Assembly (NCBI RefSeq): GCF_001314605.1
Contig: NZ_LIHP01000016.1
Span: forward strand, 1 to 64,000
From: Marinobacter sp. HL-58
GTDB lineage: Bacteria; Pseudomonadota; Gammaproteobacteria; Pseudomonadales; Oleiphilaceae
Reading direction: 5' to 3'
DNA: 64,000 nucleotides
Shown here: positions 8,040-16,459 of the stretch, piece after piece
Position numbering within the stretch: position 1 is the first letter of the stretch
Layout: the number at the start of each line of letters is the position of its first letter
The notes under the pieces: generated by a model
What the model was told of the DNA's origin: nothing
Databases searched by the model: none
Seen by the model: only the letters and a program-made list of their open reading frames with translations
Made by a program: the position numbers and the translations under genes

Positions 8040-9089
8040 TTAACCGTGAATCAAAACTCGTAGGCGCCCGATGTGACCTAAAAGCCGGCTATAAAAAGTG
8101 AACAAGCCAAGAAAGGACGCAAACATGAGCCACTCAGGGACCAGAAACAGTTCTCCCAGAATGCCAGCCATCGCTAATAGGCTTGCAGCGCCAACAATAG
8201 ATACCAACGCTTGGGTTTGATTGAAACCTGCGCGCAAAAATACATGGTGAAGGTGTTCCCTGTCAGCTCGCATCATCGGCTGACCATTGCGCGCGCGCCT
8301 GACCATAATAGACACCATATCCATCAGTGGTAATGCAATCACCCATAGTGCCGTTACCGGCCGCATAGCAGGTGCATCCGCCTGAGTACCATTAATCAAT
8401 AACCACACAATGGCAAAGCCGATAAAAATGGAGCCGGCGTCCCCCATGAATATTTTCTGGCGAAACCCGAATAACCGTAGGTTTGCGGCCAGATAGGGAA
8501 CCAGAGCAGCCGAAATCCCCAGCGACAACACCAATTCCAGCTCAAACCCTGGCTGCTGGCTGAACAGATAGGCAAGCGAAAGCAACGCTACCAAACTCAT
8601 TGAGCCCGCCAGCCCGTCAATACCATCCATCATGTTAAATGCATTGGTAGAGCCGATAATTGCCGCCACCGTAATGATCGACCCCACTAGCACTCCAAAG
8701 TGTATAGGCCCGAATCCCAGCAAATTACCGAAGGTGTTCAAATGAAGCCCTGACCCAGCAATCAGAATAATAGCCAAAAGCACCTGCGCAAGCAGCCGAA
8801 AGCCTGCGGGTAAATTCCGGGCGTCATCCACTGCCCCGATCATTACCAACGCAAATGAACACAAGAAGAACGAGCCATACCCGAAGTCCAATGGCATTAA
8901 CAGGATCCACGCCAAGAGCAGACCAAAAAACACGCTCAGTCCGCCCACCAGAGGAACCGCGCCAAAATGGAGCTTCCTTTGATCCGGCACATCGACCAAC
9001 TGAACGTGAACGGCAATCGGCTTCAACAAGACCAGCGACATCCATGCGAACAGGCCAGCGAGTACCAAGGTAACGTATGCAAGGCTCAT
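8040..9089 (-). CDS. WecA/MraY-family polyprenyl-phosphate sugar-1-phosphate transferase
   Basis: A 349-residue polytopic inner-membrane enzyme with about ten transmembrane helices. Family motifs are present: DVPDQRKLH after the first helix, the GAVDDARN aspartate pair, NAFNMMDGIDGLAGS, the FMGDAGS loop, and the cytoplasmic histidine-rich loop DREHLHHVFLRAG. Members transfer a HexNAc-1-phosphate from UDP-sugar to undecaprenyl phosphate, the first membrane step of O-antigen or exopolysaccharide repeat synthesis. It is the last gene of the EPS operon, so it probably primes repeat-unit assembly. The start at 9089 has GGAGG five bases upstream, so the more distal ATG at 9101 is less likely. It ends 11 bases from the convergent GGDEF-EAL gene, with no visible terminator. 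Confidence 0.88.
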   Translation of the reverse strand: MSLAYVTLVLAGLFAWMSLVLLKPIAVHVQLVDVPDQRKLHFGAVPLVGGLSVFFGLLLAWILLMPLDFGYGSFFLCSFALVMIGAVDDARNLPAGFRLLAQVLLAIILIAGSGLHLNTFGNLLGFGPIHFGVLVGSIITVAAIIGSTNAFNMMDGIDGLAGSMSLVALLSLAYLFSQQPGFELELVLSLGISAALVPYLAANLRLFGFRQKIFMGDAGSIFIGFAIVWLLINGTQADAPAMRPVTALWVIALPLMDMVSIMVRRARNGQPMMRADREHLHHVFLRAGFNQTQALVSIVGAASLLAMAGILGELFLVPEWLMFASFLGLFTFYSRLLGHIGRLRVLIHG

Positions 9090-9119
9090 AGCAGCCTCCA
9101 TGCCTATCGTATAGTATGT

Positions 9120-9235
9120 TTTATACTGTATTTTAGAGTTTATTTAATAATGAACTATCTACAGTCATCTGCTGCAGAAGTCACATGAAAGACATCTAGC
9201 ATTATTATCGCCTAGATTAATTTATACTGTATTTT
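9120..9235. repeat. Two direct copies of a 15-base AT-rich repeat
   Basis: TTTATACTGTATTTT occurs at 9120-9134 and 9221-9235, 101 bases apart. The downstream copy overlaps the last codons of the GT4 gene. The other copy lies in the upstream flank of the WecA-like gene. The core ATAC-T-GTAT is an imperfect palindrome, so the repeat could be a protein binding site or the scar of a small insertion or duplication. Confidence 0.6.
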
Positions 9236-10364
9236 CATGATTAATGGAAGAAGAGCTTGAAGCTTTTAAACAGTCCAAATAGGCCTTTACAACGACTGCC
9301 TCACTGAAATGCGCCTCCATTCTTGAGCGCGCTGCAACTCCGGCTCGAATTACGTGATCAGGCCCCTTCTCGAAAACTCCTTTCATCTGTGCCACCAATG
9401 ACTCAGTATTTCGTACCTCACATAACCACCCGGTTACCCCTGGCTCAATGGCATGACGGCAGCCCGGCACGTCGGTTACGATGGCCGGGCGGCCCATGGC
9501 GGCAGCTTCCAAAACGGTCCGAGGCATACCCTCTCGGTAGGAGGGCAACACCATCACATGGGCTTGCTGAAGCAAGGGGCGAACATCATCTGTTGCCCCG
9601 GTATATTCCACAACCCCCTGATCCTGCCAATGACTAATTTCCCTTTCCGAAATCGCGGTGCGGTTACTCACTCCCAAGGGCCCTACCAAAATGCAACGCA
9701 CATTCAGCCCTTGAGCTTTCAATTTCCCGCACGCCTCCACATATTCTCGAACACCCTTATCTCCCAGCAAACGGGCTATCATAATGAAAGTGAAAGGACC
9801 GCCTATCGGTAGGGGCGAAGCCTGAAATCGTTGCAAGTCCACCCCGGAGCCTGGCAAAAGCGTATATGGCGTGTCGCCTAACAAGCCTTGGCTCCGGAAT
9901 ACCGCCAAGTCTTCCTCATTCTGAAAAAAAAGATGCAGCGCCCGCCGATTAACTAGCCCGTAAACCTGCCTTACTCGCCGGAACAGCCAGGAATCGTGAA
10001 TGAATGCCGTGCCCAGTCCTGAGATGTTGTTAGCAAACGGAATATTCTGGAGCGCACACACCAGGCCACAATAAATGTTCATCTTCACGGTAAAGTTGAA
10101 TACGAGATCGGGCCGGTAATGACGCATCACCTTCCGAATTGAACATAGGCTGCGAAGCTCCTGTAATGCACCCGTACTCTTGCCATCCAGGGGCAGCGCA
10201 ACATGCTCCGCTCCTAGCTCATCCGCTAACCTCTGGCTGAAATCATCCGGCGGTGACAGACAGATAACTCGGTTGCCCTGCTCTCGCAAAGCCTCAATGG
10301 TGCTGCGGCGAAAGTTATACAAATACCAGGAGGTATTAGAGGTAAGAAAAACGACCGGGTTCAA
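9222..10364 (-). CDS. Glycosyltransferase family 4 (PglA-like)
   Basis: A cytoplasmic GT-B fold enzyme of about 380 residues. The N-terminal domain (from VVFLTSNTSWYLYNFRR) and the C-terminal nucleotide-sugar domain are recognisable, with phosphate-binding GSGVDLQRF, MIARLLGDKGVREY and the EX7E-type segment PSYREGMPRTVLEAAAMG. PglA-like enzymes often add HexNAc or galactose to a lipid-linked acceptor. The exact sugar cannot be read from sequence. I favour a TTG start at 10364, which has AGGAG five bases upstream. The alternative in-frame TTG at 10388 lacks a good ribosome binding site. It sits between the WecA-like gene and the remnants at 10.4-10.9 kb in the same direction. Confidence 0.82.
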   Translation of the reverse strand: MNPVVFLTSNTSWYLYNFRRSTIEALREQGNRVICLSPPDDFSQRLADELGAEHVALPLDGKSTGALQELRSLCSIRKVMRHYRPDLVFNFTVKMNIYCGLVCALQNIPFANNISGLGTAFIHDSWLFRRVRQVYGLVNRRALHLFFQNEEDLAVFRSQGLLGDTPYTLLPGSGVDLQRFQASPLPIGGPFTFIMIARLLGDKGVREYVEACGKLKAQGLNVRCILVGPLGVSNRTAISEREISHWQDQGVVEYTGATDDVRPLLQQAHVMVLPSYREGMPRTVLEAAAMGRPAIVTDVPGCRHAIEPGVTGWLCEVRNTESLVAQMKGVFEKGPDHVIRAGVAARSRMEAHFSEAVVVKAYLDCLKASSSSSINHENTV

Positions 10365-10395
10365 ACGTGCTCCTGCAATCCTGCTCAAGGGTCAA

Positions 10396-10632
10396 GTTAC
10401 CAAAGCGCGGCCCAAATCACTCACCACCTTGCTAATATCCAGCCGGGGATGCCGGACACCTCTCTCAAGGAAATGAAACCGCGTCCACTGATCATCTAGG
10501 CTGCGAGCCGCATTCCGGTTTCGCTGGTGGCCAGTGACAAAGTTGTCCAAGACTACTTCATCTTTAGCAGTTGGCTGAGCCCATGAAGCCGATGGTATTG
10601 GTGATTAGCAAAGCTTTGGATTGACCGGGGGC
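10396..10632 (-). pseudogene. Remnant of a WbpP/TviC-type UDP-GlcNAc C4-epimerase
   Basis: Three pieces in different frames match the N-terminus of WbpP/TviC-type epimerases. They are ALLITNTIGFMGSAN (the family's WLITGVAGFIGSN nucleotide-binding loop), LLKM (the helix after it), and VLDNFVTGHQRN with its follow-on through DQWTRFHF. The frame then continues as VRHPRLDISKVVSDLG, which resembles the family's C-terminal VRHS-ADISKA--LLG. This indicates a large internal deletion joining the two ends. In-frame stops and frameshifts make a product impossible. The gene would have supplied UDP-GalNAc or UDP-GalNAcA precursors to an ancestral version of this operon. Confidence 0.72.
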
Positions 10633-10636
10633 TTGA

Positions 10637-10921
10637 TCAAGAAGCTTTAACACCAGGAGCCACCATAAACTGTCGCATGGCCTCTGCTTCGGGCACCTCC
10701 AGAACCAACATCGTTGGGTGTTGATCCTCAAGATAGCCTCGGACCCAATTGCTGGCCATTGGCAAAGACCAGAACCACAACCAAAGCAACGCCACTGCAC
10801 CTAACCAGAACGCCAGTCGCCTACGGCCAGCAATGGCAAGCAATAAAGCCAGCAAACCACCGAATAACGACATACCCAGAGGCGATATCAGGGCTATGGC
10901 AAGTTTCGAGACTACAGCCAT
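10637..10921 (-). pseudogene. Truncated YdcF/ElyC-family (DUF218) gene
   Basis: The 94-residue frame has two hydrophobic helices and a short link (SLPMASNWVRGYLEDQHP) typical of the N-terminal membrane part of YdcF/ElyC/SanA-type proteins. The family usually exceeds 200 residues and carries a DUF218 domain whose first strand reads about DAIVVLGGG. Here the sequence reaches only EVPEAEAMRQFMV and then stops next to the epimerase remnant. The conserved catalytic-looking part is absent. I judge it a truncated gene fused by deletion to the neighbouring remnant. It could still make a short membrane peptide. Confidence 0.65.
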
Positions 10922-10943
10922 GATTTACTTGCGGCTTTACAGC

Positions 10944-11984
10944 TCAGAGCCATACGACATTTTGGTATGGCAACCAAGCAAACGAGTGACTCGCGAAATT
11001 TAACCAGACCGCCTGCACTAACGTGTAATACCCAACAACTCCGAGAACCACCAAACCACGACGCCGTGGATCACTCATCACAAAAGGCAGCCGAGCAAAC
11101 ACAAACAGTTGTATTGGAATTAGATACAACGCAACACGGTCTGTAGCGGTGGAGGATAAAGCTACCAAGGGGATACAAGCGAGGGCAAGAAGGGACATCC
11201 AGAACCAAAGTTTGTCCTCCGACTCTGTAAGTCGCAATTGCCGGCGTAAAAGAAAAAACAAAAAAGCAGGTACCGAATTCATTAATACCCGAATCAATCC
11301 ACCTTGTGATTGATACTCTGCTTCAACATAGTTAGTCCACAACCTATCTGCAGAATCGAACACAAAAAGATAGCCGCCTACCAAAGACATCACCCCCACC
11401 CAAAGCAGGCTCCAGAAACGATTGGAGGTCGAGGCCAGAGCTGCAACGGGTAACATCAAAACTGCTGATTTATGCAAAGCGGAACCGAGCATTACCCAAA
11501 ACACGAACCAGCGGATCTGAGCATTAGCCAAAGAGACAAGGCCGATCAACAAAAGCCCAAGTGCCGCTGACTGCCGCGTATAACCCATACCGACAACAAT
11601 AATCAGATAGGGAACCGCCACCAGAAGCGTTAGCCAAGGCAAGGGCTGCGCCCTGGCAAAACGGACAATCCCTGCCATAAGTATCATCCCGCAGCCAGTA
11701 TTCACCCAATAGATGGAGCCACCAGACTGGGCGACAATCCAGTTTATCAGGTAATAGCCTGGGTCAGACCCCACCAGGACATCAGAAAACGAAGTGGTGG
11801 CTCGCATATCGAGGTGGCGAAGGTATGAGAACCAGTCTCCACCTACCTCGAACCGCAACCCGATAGCGAGCGAAAAAAACAACCAAACAGCAAACCAGAC
11901 CCAAAACTGTGATCGTTCGGACAATCGGCGGTTTGTTAAAATGACACTAACCGGCAGGATTAGAAATAGCCAATAAGGTAGCAT
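10944..11984 (-). CDS. EpsG/Wzy-type polysaccharide polymerase
   Basis: A 346-residue protein with about ten hydrophobic segments and few polar stretches, as in EpsG-family and Wzy polymerases. The typical early segment is seen (RFEVGGDWFSYLRHL near residue 45, then DPGYYLINW), as is a later MGYTRQSAALGLLLIGL helix. Such proteins polymerise lipid-linked repeat units on the periplasmic face of the inner membrane. The operon has a Wzx flippase and Wza/Wzc export proteins but no other polymerase, which supports the role. The ribosome binding site is weak and the gene starts 11 bases after its upstream neighbour ends. Confidence 0.82.
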   Translation of the reverse strand: MLPYWLFLILPVSVILTNRRLSERSQFWVWFAVWLFFSLAIGLRFEVGGDWFSYLRHLDMRATTSFSDVLVGSDPGYYLINWIVAQSGGSIYWVNTGCGMILMAGIVRFARAQPLPWLTLLVAVPYLIIVVGMGYTRQSAALGLLLIGLVSLANAQIRWFVFWVMLGSALHKSAVLMLPVAALASTSNRFWSLLWVGVMSLVGGYLFVFDSADRLWTNYVEAEYQSQGGLIRVLMNSVPAFLFFLLRRQLRLTESEDKLWFWMSLLALACIPLVALSSTATDRVALYLIPIQLFVFARLPFVMSDPRRRGLVVLGVVGYYTLVQAVWLNFASHSFAWLPYQNVVWL

Positions 11985-11995
11985 TAGAAACGGAG

Positions 11996-13066
11996 TTACT
12001 TGGCTGCTGATTTGAGGATATCAGCAAGAATTGGGGCTTGAGTCTGAAGAGAATATCTTTTCTCAACAGCGTTTCTGCCAGCACGCCCGAATGTGTTCCG
12101 CACTTCATGGTCCGAGAGAAGTTCTAGCAACGAAGCAGCCCATTCATCTGTTGACTGGGCAAGGCAACCACAGCCATAGTTATTTACGATCTCAACATTC
12201 ACCCCAACCGGGGACGCCACAACAGGCACACCGCTGGCCATGTATTGAATCAGTTTGTAGCCACACTTGCCCTTTTCCCAGGGACCATCAACCAAAGGCA
12301 TGATGCCAACATCCATCTTGGCAATATTCTCCGCCTCCGTATCTTCGCTCCAGGGAACAACGTCAACGGGGATGCCCGCGAAATGTTCAACCACATCCTC
12401 TGTAGCCCCAACCAGCATCAATCGGGCGCATGACTTATCGCACGCCGCACGAAGTGCTTCTTTGATATCAACAACATAACACTGGGTTGAAGGGGAACCA
12501 ATCCACCCAATAATTAGGTTGTTGCTTTTAGCAGTGCGTGCTTGCCTATAACGGGAATGATCTACAACCGTCGGAATAATTTCCACCCTAGAGGCTCCGG
12601 CTTGCCTTGCGTGGTAAGCCAAGTACTTATTACCAGCGATCACACAGGCCGAGTGGGCCATCACGATATCAATTTTGTGGCCTAGTACCGTCCTAATTAA
12701 CCCATTGCTGGACAGATCATAGTTGTGGAAGATGGCATCATCATAATCAACCACATACTTAATCCCTGAAAAGGACAACAACTTTTCAAAGATCGCAGGA
12801 ATAAAGGGGAAAAGCTCTTTCTCAATCCAAACCAAGTCGTACCGATAGACTGTCAGGAGAACAAACAATCGCTTCAGATAAAGCAGGAGCGAGCGGATTC
12901 CGGGGCGATTGCCTTCTTCATACAGCGAGTTAAGGTATTGCTCATCAAACAAGCCACTAACGGTAACCTCAACACCCTCTTCAGCAAGAGCAGGAATATA
13001 TTGCAGTGACCGCAAGCGACTGCTTGCACCCATGCGGGGATATTTGGATAAAAGTAAAACTTTCAT
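11996..13066 (-). CDS. Glycosyltransferase, GT-B fold (family 4)
   Basis: A 356-residue cytoplasmic glycosyltransferase. It begins with the GT-B strand MKVLLLSKYPRMGASSRLRS. The C-terminal half has the nucleotide-sugar binding pattern IIGWIGSPSTQCYV and then KCGYKLIQYMASGVPVVASP, the family-4 motif around the catalytic glutamate region. The segment YVVDYDDAIFHNY resembles sugar transferases that use a bulky acceptor. Its donor is not predictable. The ATG overlaps the preceding gene's stop as ATGA (13063-13066), so the two are translationally coupled. Confidence 0.8.
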   Translation of the reverse strand: MKVLLLSKYPRMGASSRLRSLQYIPALAEEGVEVTVSGLFDEQYLNSLYEEGNRPGIRSLLLYLKRLFVLLTVYRYDLVWIEKELFPFIPAIFEKLLSFSGIKYVVDYDDAIFHNYDLSSNGLIRTVLGHKIDIVMAHSACVIAGNKYLAYHARQAGASRVEIIPTVVDHSRYRQARTAKSNNLIIGWIGSPSTQCYVVDIKEALRAACDKSCARLMLVGATEDVVEHFAGIPVDVVPWSEDTEAENIAKMDVGIMPLVDGPWEKGKCGYKLIQYMASGVPVVASPVGVNVEIVNNYGCGCLAQSTDEWAASLLELLSDHEVRNTFGRAGRNAVEKRYSLQTQAPILADILKSAAK

Positions 13067-14301
13067 CCGCTTGGGTTTCGTATTTCTTGCAATGAACTTT
13101 GACTAACCCTTTCTAATGCCTGCCGATAAGAATCAACACTTGCTCGAAGCGAGTGGCCCTGCAACCCTATTTCTCTGGCACGAGACCGAAATCCTTCCCG
13201 ATCCTTCAACACCCGATCAGTAAACCAGGTCGCAGCTCCTATCAGGGAGTTGCTACCATGATCGTCGACCAGGTAACCAACATCCTCATTGATTAGCCCC
13301 GTGTCACCGATCCCTCTCGTGGCAATTATCGGCAATCCACATAGTAGGTACTCTCCCAATTTAATGGGAGCTACTCCCTGCATTGAAAACATGGGCCGAC
13401 GAAGAGCAAGTCCTAGATCTGCGCTCGCGAGGTAATTCGGCACATCGGCTGGGGATACTGAACGAATGATGACCTTCTCCCTCAGTTTGGCATACGCCGC
13501 CACTCCCAAGTGGCCAATCTCCGGAACCCCCGTGAGAATCAAAAATCGCGCATCGGGCCTCCAGAGCAAAATATTCGAAAAAATCTCAAGCATTTCGGTA
13601 AGGCAGTATTGCTCCCCCAAAGACCCCGCATAAACCAGTAACACCGCATCAATTTCAATACCGAGCAGGGCCCTTATCTGCGGCCTCTTGCAGGCATCTA
13701 ACGGCGCAAACCGGCTTGCATCCCGCCCGTTTCCCACCTGGAAAAATCGCTCCTGCGAGGTGCCCGCGCCAGCTCGTGCCGCCAGAATATCCGCCGCTCT
13801 ACTTGTGCGCGTCAACACCACCTCCGACCGACGCACACCTTGCGCCTCGACATCACGCAGTAACCGGTAGACCACGCCGGTCGGGGACATGCCGCCGAAA
13901 TCTACTCGCTCATCCAGCGGCAAGCCATCGGCGTCAAACACCATCGGCATCTGTTTCCCTCTCAGGGCCCTCATGGAGGCTAGCAAGGGCAAGGTACTCC
14001 GCGGCATCACCACGTCGATATTCCAATCACGGACCGCGCGGCGGATGTCTCGCGCCCCCTTGATCGCCGTGAACAGGGAACCCAACGAGACCGGCCTGCG
14101 CCACACCTGAATCGCGCGATACGACACCCCAGCCTCCGCGCAGGCTTGGTGACTCCGTTGCAGGCGCTGGTTATCGCCCCAAGTGAATTGCAGCACGTGG
14201 AATTCCCAGCCATGCTCGGCCAGGCGGCGGAAGATGGGCAGGAACAACCCTTCCAGGTAGGACACCTGAGGACCGTCCCAGGTGATGAACAGTACCTTCA
14301 T
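13063..14301 (-). CDS. Glycosyltransferase, GT-B fold
   Basis: A GT-B enzyme of about 412 residues. The N-terminal domain starts MKVLFITWDGPQVSYLEG. The C-terminal domain has LVYAGSLGEQYCLTEMLEI, a typical glycosyltransferase-1 strand-loop, and KLGEYLLCGLPIIATRG, the motif near the sugar-nucleotide site. It is predicted to add one sugar of the EPS repeat on the cytoplasmic face of the inner membrane. The start at 14301 overlaps the upstream stop as ATGA and has GAAGG just before it. A GTG start 12 bases earlier is possible. Base composition is richer in G and C at its 5' end than in its downstream neighbours. Confidence 0.8.
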   Translation of the reverse strand: MKVLFITWDGPQVSYLEGLFLPIFRRLAEHGWEFHVLQFTWGDNQRLQRSHQACAEAGVSYRAIQVWRRPVSLGSLFTAIKGARDIRRAVRDWNIDVVMPRSTLPLLASMRALRGKQMPMVFDADGLPLDERVDFGGMSPTGVVYRLLRDVEAQGVRRSEVVLTRTSRAADILAARAGAGTSQERFFQVGNGRDASRFAPLDACKRPQIRALLGIEIDAVLLVYAGSLGEQYCLTEMLEIFSNILLWRPDARFLILTGVPEIGHLGVAAYAKLREKVIIRSVSPADVPNYLASADLGLALRRPMFSMQGVAPIKLGEYLLCGLPIIATRGIGDTGLINEDVGYLVDDHGSNSLIGAATWFTDRVLKDREGFRSRAREIGLQGHSLRASVDSYRQALERVSQSSLQEIRNPSG

Positions 14302-15428
14302 GTCACCTTCCACTCCGCGAGCAGGCGCTGATAAAGCTTGTCGACATCGCTCACGTAACGCTCGGCGCTAAATTCAGACCTTGCCCTCTCCTGACCTTTA
14401 ATACCCATGGCTCGACGTAACTCAGCAGAACGCAAAAGTTTAAACAAGGAATCAGCAAGACGTTCAGCGTCACCAGGGTTCAGCAAGAAACCAGTGTTAT
14501 TATCATTTACCACACTAGGCGTACCCCCAACACTGGTAGCCACCACAGGCAGTTGAGCAAACATGGCTTCAAGAACTACTAAAGGAAGCCCCTCATACTC
14601 AGAAACCAGAGCAAAAATATCCATTACCGCATAGTAGGGCGCAGTGTCTGCTTGATACCCAGCAAAAATCGTTGCATGAGCCACATTACATGTAACTGCC
14701 AACTGCTTAAGCTCATCCTCATCTGGCCCTCCACCAACGATTAGAAGGCAAGCTTCTGGGGTATGCTCAAGAACACGGGGCAATACCCGGATCAAATCAC
14801 TTACCCGCTTGTGCTTGTCCAAGAGTCGCCCAACAGTACCGATGACTATTTTGTCATCACCGATACCATGCTTATTTTTTATATCCTCTAACTTTTCCTG
14901 ATTAGGTCGCTGACGCTCTTCAACGCCGTTATTTATAAGCGTTATTTTTTTGTCGGGATTATAAATCCTATCCGCCAAATAGCCATGCACCGCTGGTGAA
15001 ATAGCAACCAAGTGATGCGTCATCGAACACAATGCACGGTAGAGCAAATGCCCTGTTACTCGCCTGTACTTGGGATCGACAGTTTCCTCCCCAACGACCA
15101 CGGGGACACGACCGAATCGTCCAGCCACTGCTGCCAAAGCCACTCCTTCATAGACAGCCCCGTGGATGATGTGCGGTCGAAGCTCCCGCACCACTTCCAG
15201 CGTCGCCTTGTACGGGCGACGATCAAGAATGCCGTTGAACTCGCCCACCTCGTGGATGATGCAACCCGCCTTCTCGAACTCGGCCGGGAGTCCACCAACA
15301 GCCTTCGTGCATACCAGGTGCTGTTCGTAACGTTCCCGATCAAGGCGTCTCGCAAGTGACAGGCGCCTCTGCTCAACTCCGCCTGAGCCCACCCTGTAAA
15401 GGCAGTGAAGCACTTTAATTTTTTGCAT
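14298..15428 (-). CDS. Glycosyltransferase family 4
   Basis: A 376-residue GT-B enzyme with clear family-4 motifs: an N-terminal VGSGGVEQRRLSLARRLD loop, GTVGRLLDKHKRVSDLIRV and LLIVGGGPDEDELKQLA in the donor-binding domain, and SEYEGLPLVVLEAMFAQLPV carrying the EX7E-type glutamates. It resembles the WcaL/EpsF/PelF-like group that retains the anomeric configuration. It should add one residue to the lipid-linked repeat. It lies 25 bases downstream of a sulfotransferase gene and overlaps the next glycosyltransferase by four bases. Confidence 0.85.
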   Translation of the reverse strand: MQKIKVLHCLYRVGSGGVEQRRLSLARRLDRERYEQHLVCTKAVGGLPAEFEKAGCIIHEVGEFNGILDRRPYKATLEVVRELRPHIIHGAVYEGVALAAVAGRFGRVPVVVGEETVDPKYRRVTGHLLYRALCSMTHHLVAISPAVHGYLADRIYNPDKKITLINNGVEERQRPNQEKLEDIKNKHGIGDDKIVIGTVGRLLDKHKRVSDLIRVLPRVLEHTPEACLLIVGGGPDEDELKQLAVTCNVAHATIFAGYQADTAPYYAVMDIFALVSEYEGLPLVVLEAMFAQLPVVATSVGGTPSVVNDNNTGFLLNPGDAERLADSLFKLLRSAELRRAMGIKGQERARSEFSAERYVSDVDKLYQRLLAEWKVT

Positions 15429-15453
15429 TACGCATCACTTTTCGCATGGAAAA

Positions 15454-16347
15454 TTATTTTTGGTTACCAACATTCTTCCAAGAAGAAAGATCTGCACCAG
15501 TCAAGCTTTCCAGAAGACAAACTTCATCAAGAAACTCATCGCGCACCGCATTTAGGAATTCCGAATCAACGGGCTCACCATTATATTTCCTCTTGTTCCA
15601 CTTGTGCGCAAACCTCAAAAACCCGGTGCCACCCGAAAAACCGAAACGCAATTTGAAAAACTCAACCGCCTTTAGGGCACGCGCCACCCCCAATGACCTG
15701 TTTGTCTTCCTCACATTTCTAGGTGTGTTATCGATATTCAGTGACTCGTTTACACCCAAAAACCGCTCAACCTCATTCAACGAGCCAAGCGGATCGCGCC
15801 TCAGGGAATCCATAAATATAACGCAAACACGCTCCCTACCCACCAATGAGAACAAAGACTTCAATTGTGTTCCCAGCGAACAAATATCTTTGTACATAAG
15901 CAAGTTCGGCGACCTACATGCCTTTGGAATCTTATATCCCTTTTTCCGGTCTCCTTGAGCCAGCCACGCTTGACTGAAATCAGAAATATTCTCATTAAGT
16001 GAAAACAGCTCCTGCGAGTGGAGCGACACCGCCATCTCGACCGGATCCCTTAGCATCACAATAAATTTTGCAGCAGGCTGGTATCGTAAAATCTCTTTAA
16101 CCGCCAGCTCAGACCTTAGGTATGTGGTTGATGCCTCACCAACCGCCCGAATCTCATTGCCAGCACCAAAAAAAAGCCGTTCGTAATCACGAATAGTCTG
16201 GTAATCAGATGGCACAACGTCCGGTGAGAAGAAAAACGGCTCTTTGACATCAGACATGAAGACCTGCGGATTTTCACCAAGCCATTCTGCTAAAGAAGTA
16301 GTGCCACACTTCGGAGCGCCGACAATAAAAAAGTTAGGGGCTTTCAT
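15454..16347 (-). CDS. Sulfotransferase (PAPS-dependent, Sulfotransfer_1 type)
   Basis: A cytoplasmic sulfotransferase of about 297 residues. The 5'-phosphosulfate binding loop is VGAPKCGTTSLAEWL at the N-terminus, and the 3'-phosphate motif is LRDPVEMAVSLHSQ near residue 100. The family moves sulfate from PAPS to a hydroxyl of a sugar, often in capsules or Nod-type molecules. In this operon the acceptor is probably an EPS sugar. The start at 16347 is preceded by GGAGG. A frame reaching 16392 adds 15 residues ahead of the normal N-terminus. Base composition is visibly A/T-richer than in the genes at 17.4-20.1 kb. Confidence 0.87.
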   Translation of the reverse strand: MKAPNFFIVGAPKCGTTSLAEWLGENPQVFMSDVKEPFFFSPDVVPSDYQTIRDYERLFFGAGNEIRAVGEASTTYLRSELAVKEILRYQPAAKFIVMLRDPVEMAVSLHSQELFSLNENISDFSQAWLAQGDRKKGYKIPKACRSPNLLMYKDICSLGTQLKSLFSLVGRERVCVIFMDSLRRDPLGSLNEVERFLGVNESLNIDNTPRNVRKTNRSLGVARALKAVEFFKLRFGFSGGTGFLRFAHKWNKRKYNGEPVDSEFLNAVRDEFLDEVCLLESLTGADLSSWKNVGNQK

Positions 16348-16459
16348 GCATTGCTTCCTCCGATAAAGCTGACATTGAGCGTATATACGCAAACTCCGGG
16401 ATCATAAAGAAACTCACAATAAAGTGCATATTGAATCTCTATCGAAACCCGCGCCCTAC

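Noticed and set aside
9120..9235. LexA box interpretation of the ACTGTAT repeat
   Set aside because: Only one CTGT half-site is present in each copy, with no ACAG partner at the required eight-base spacing.
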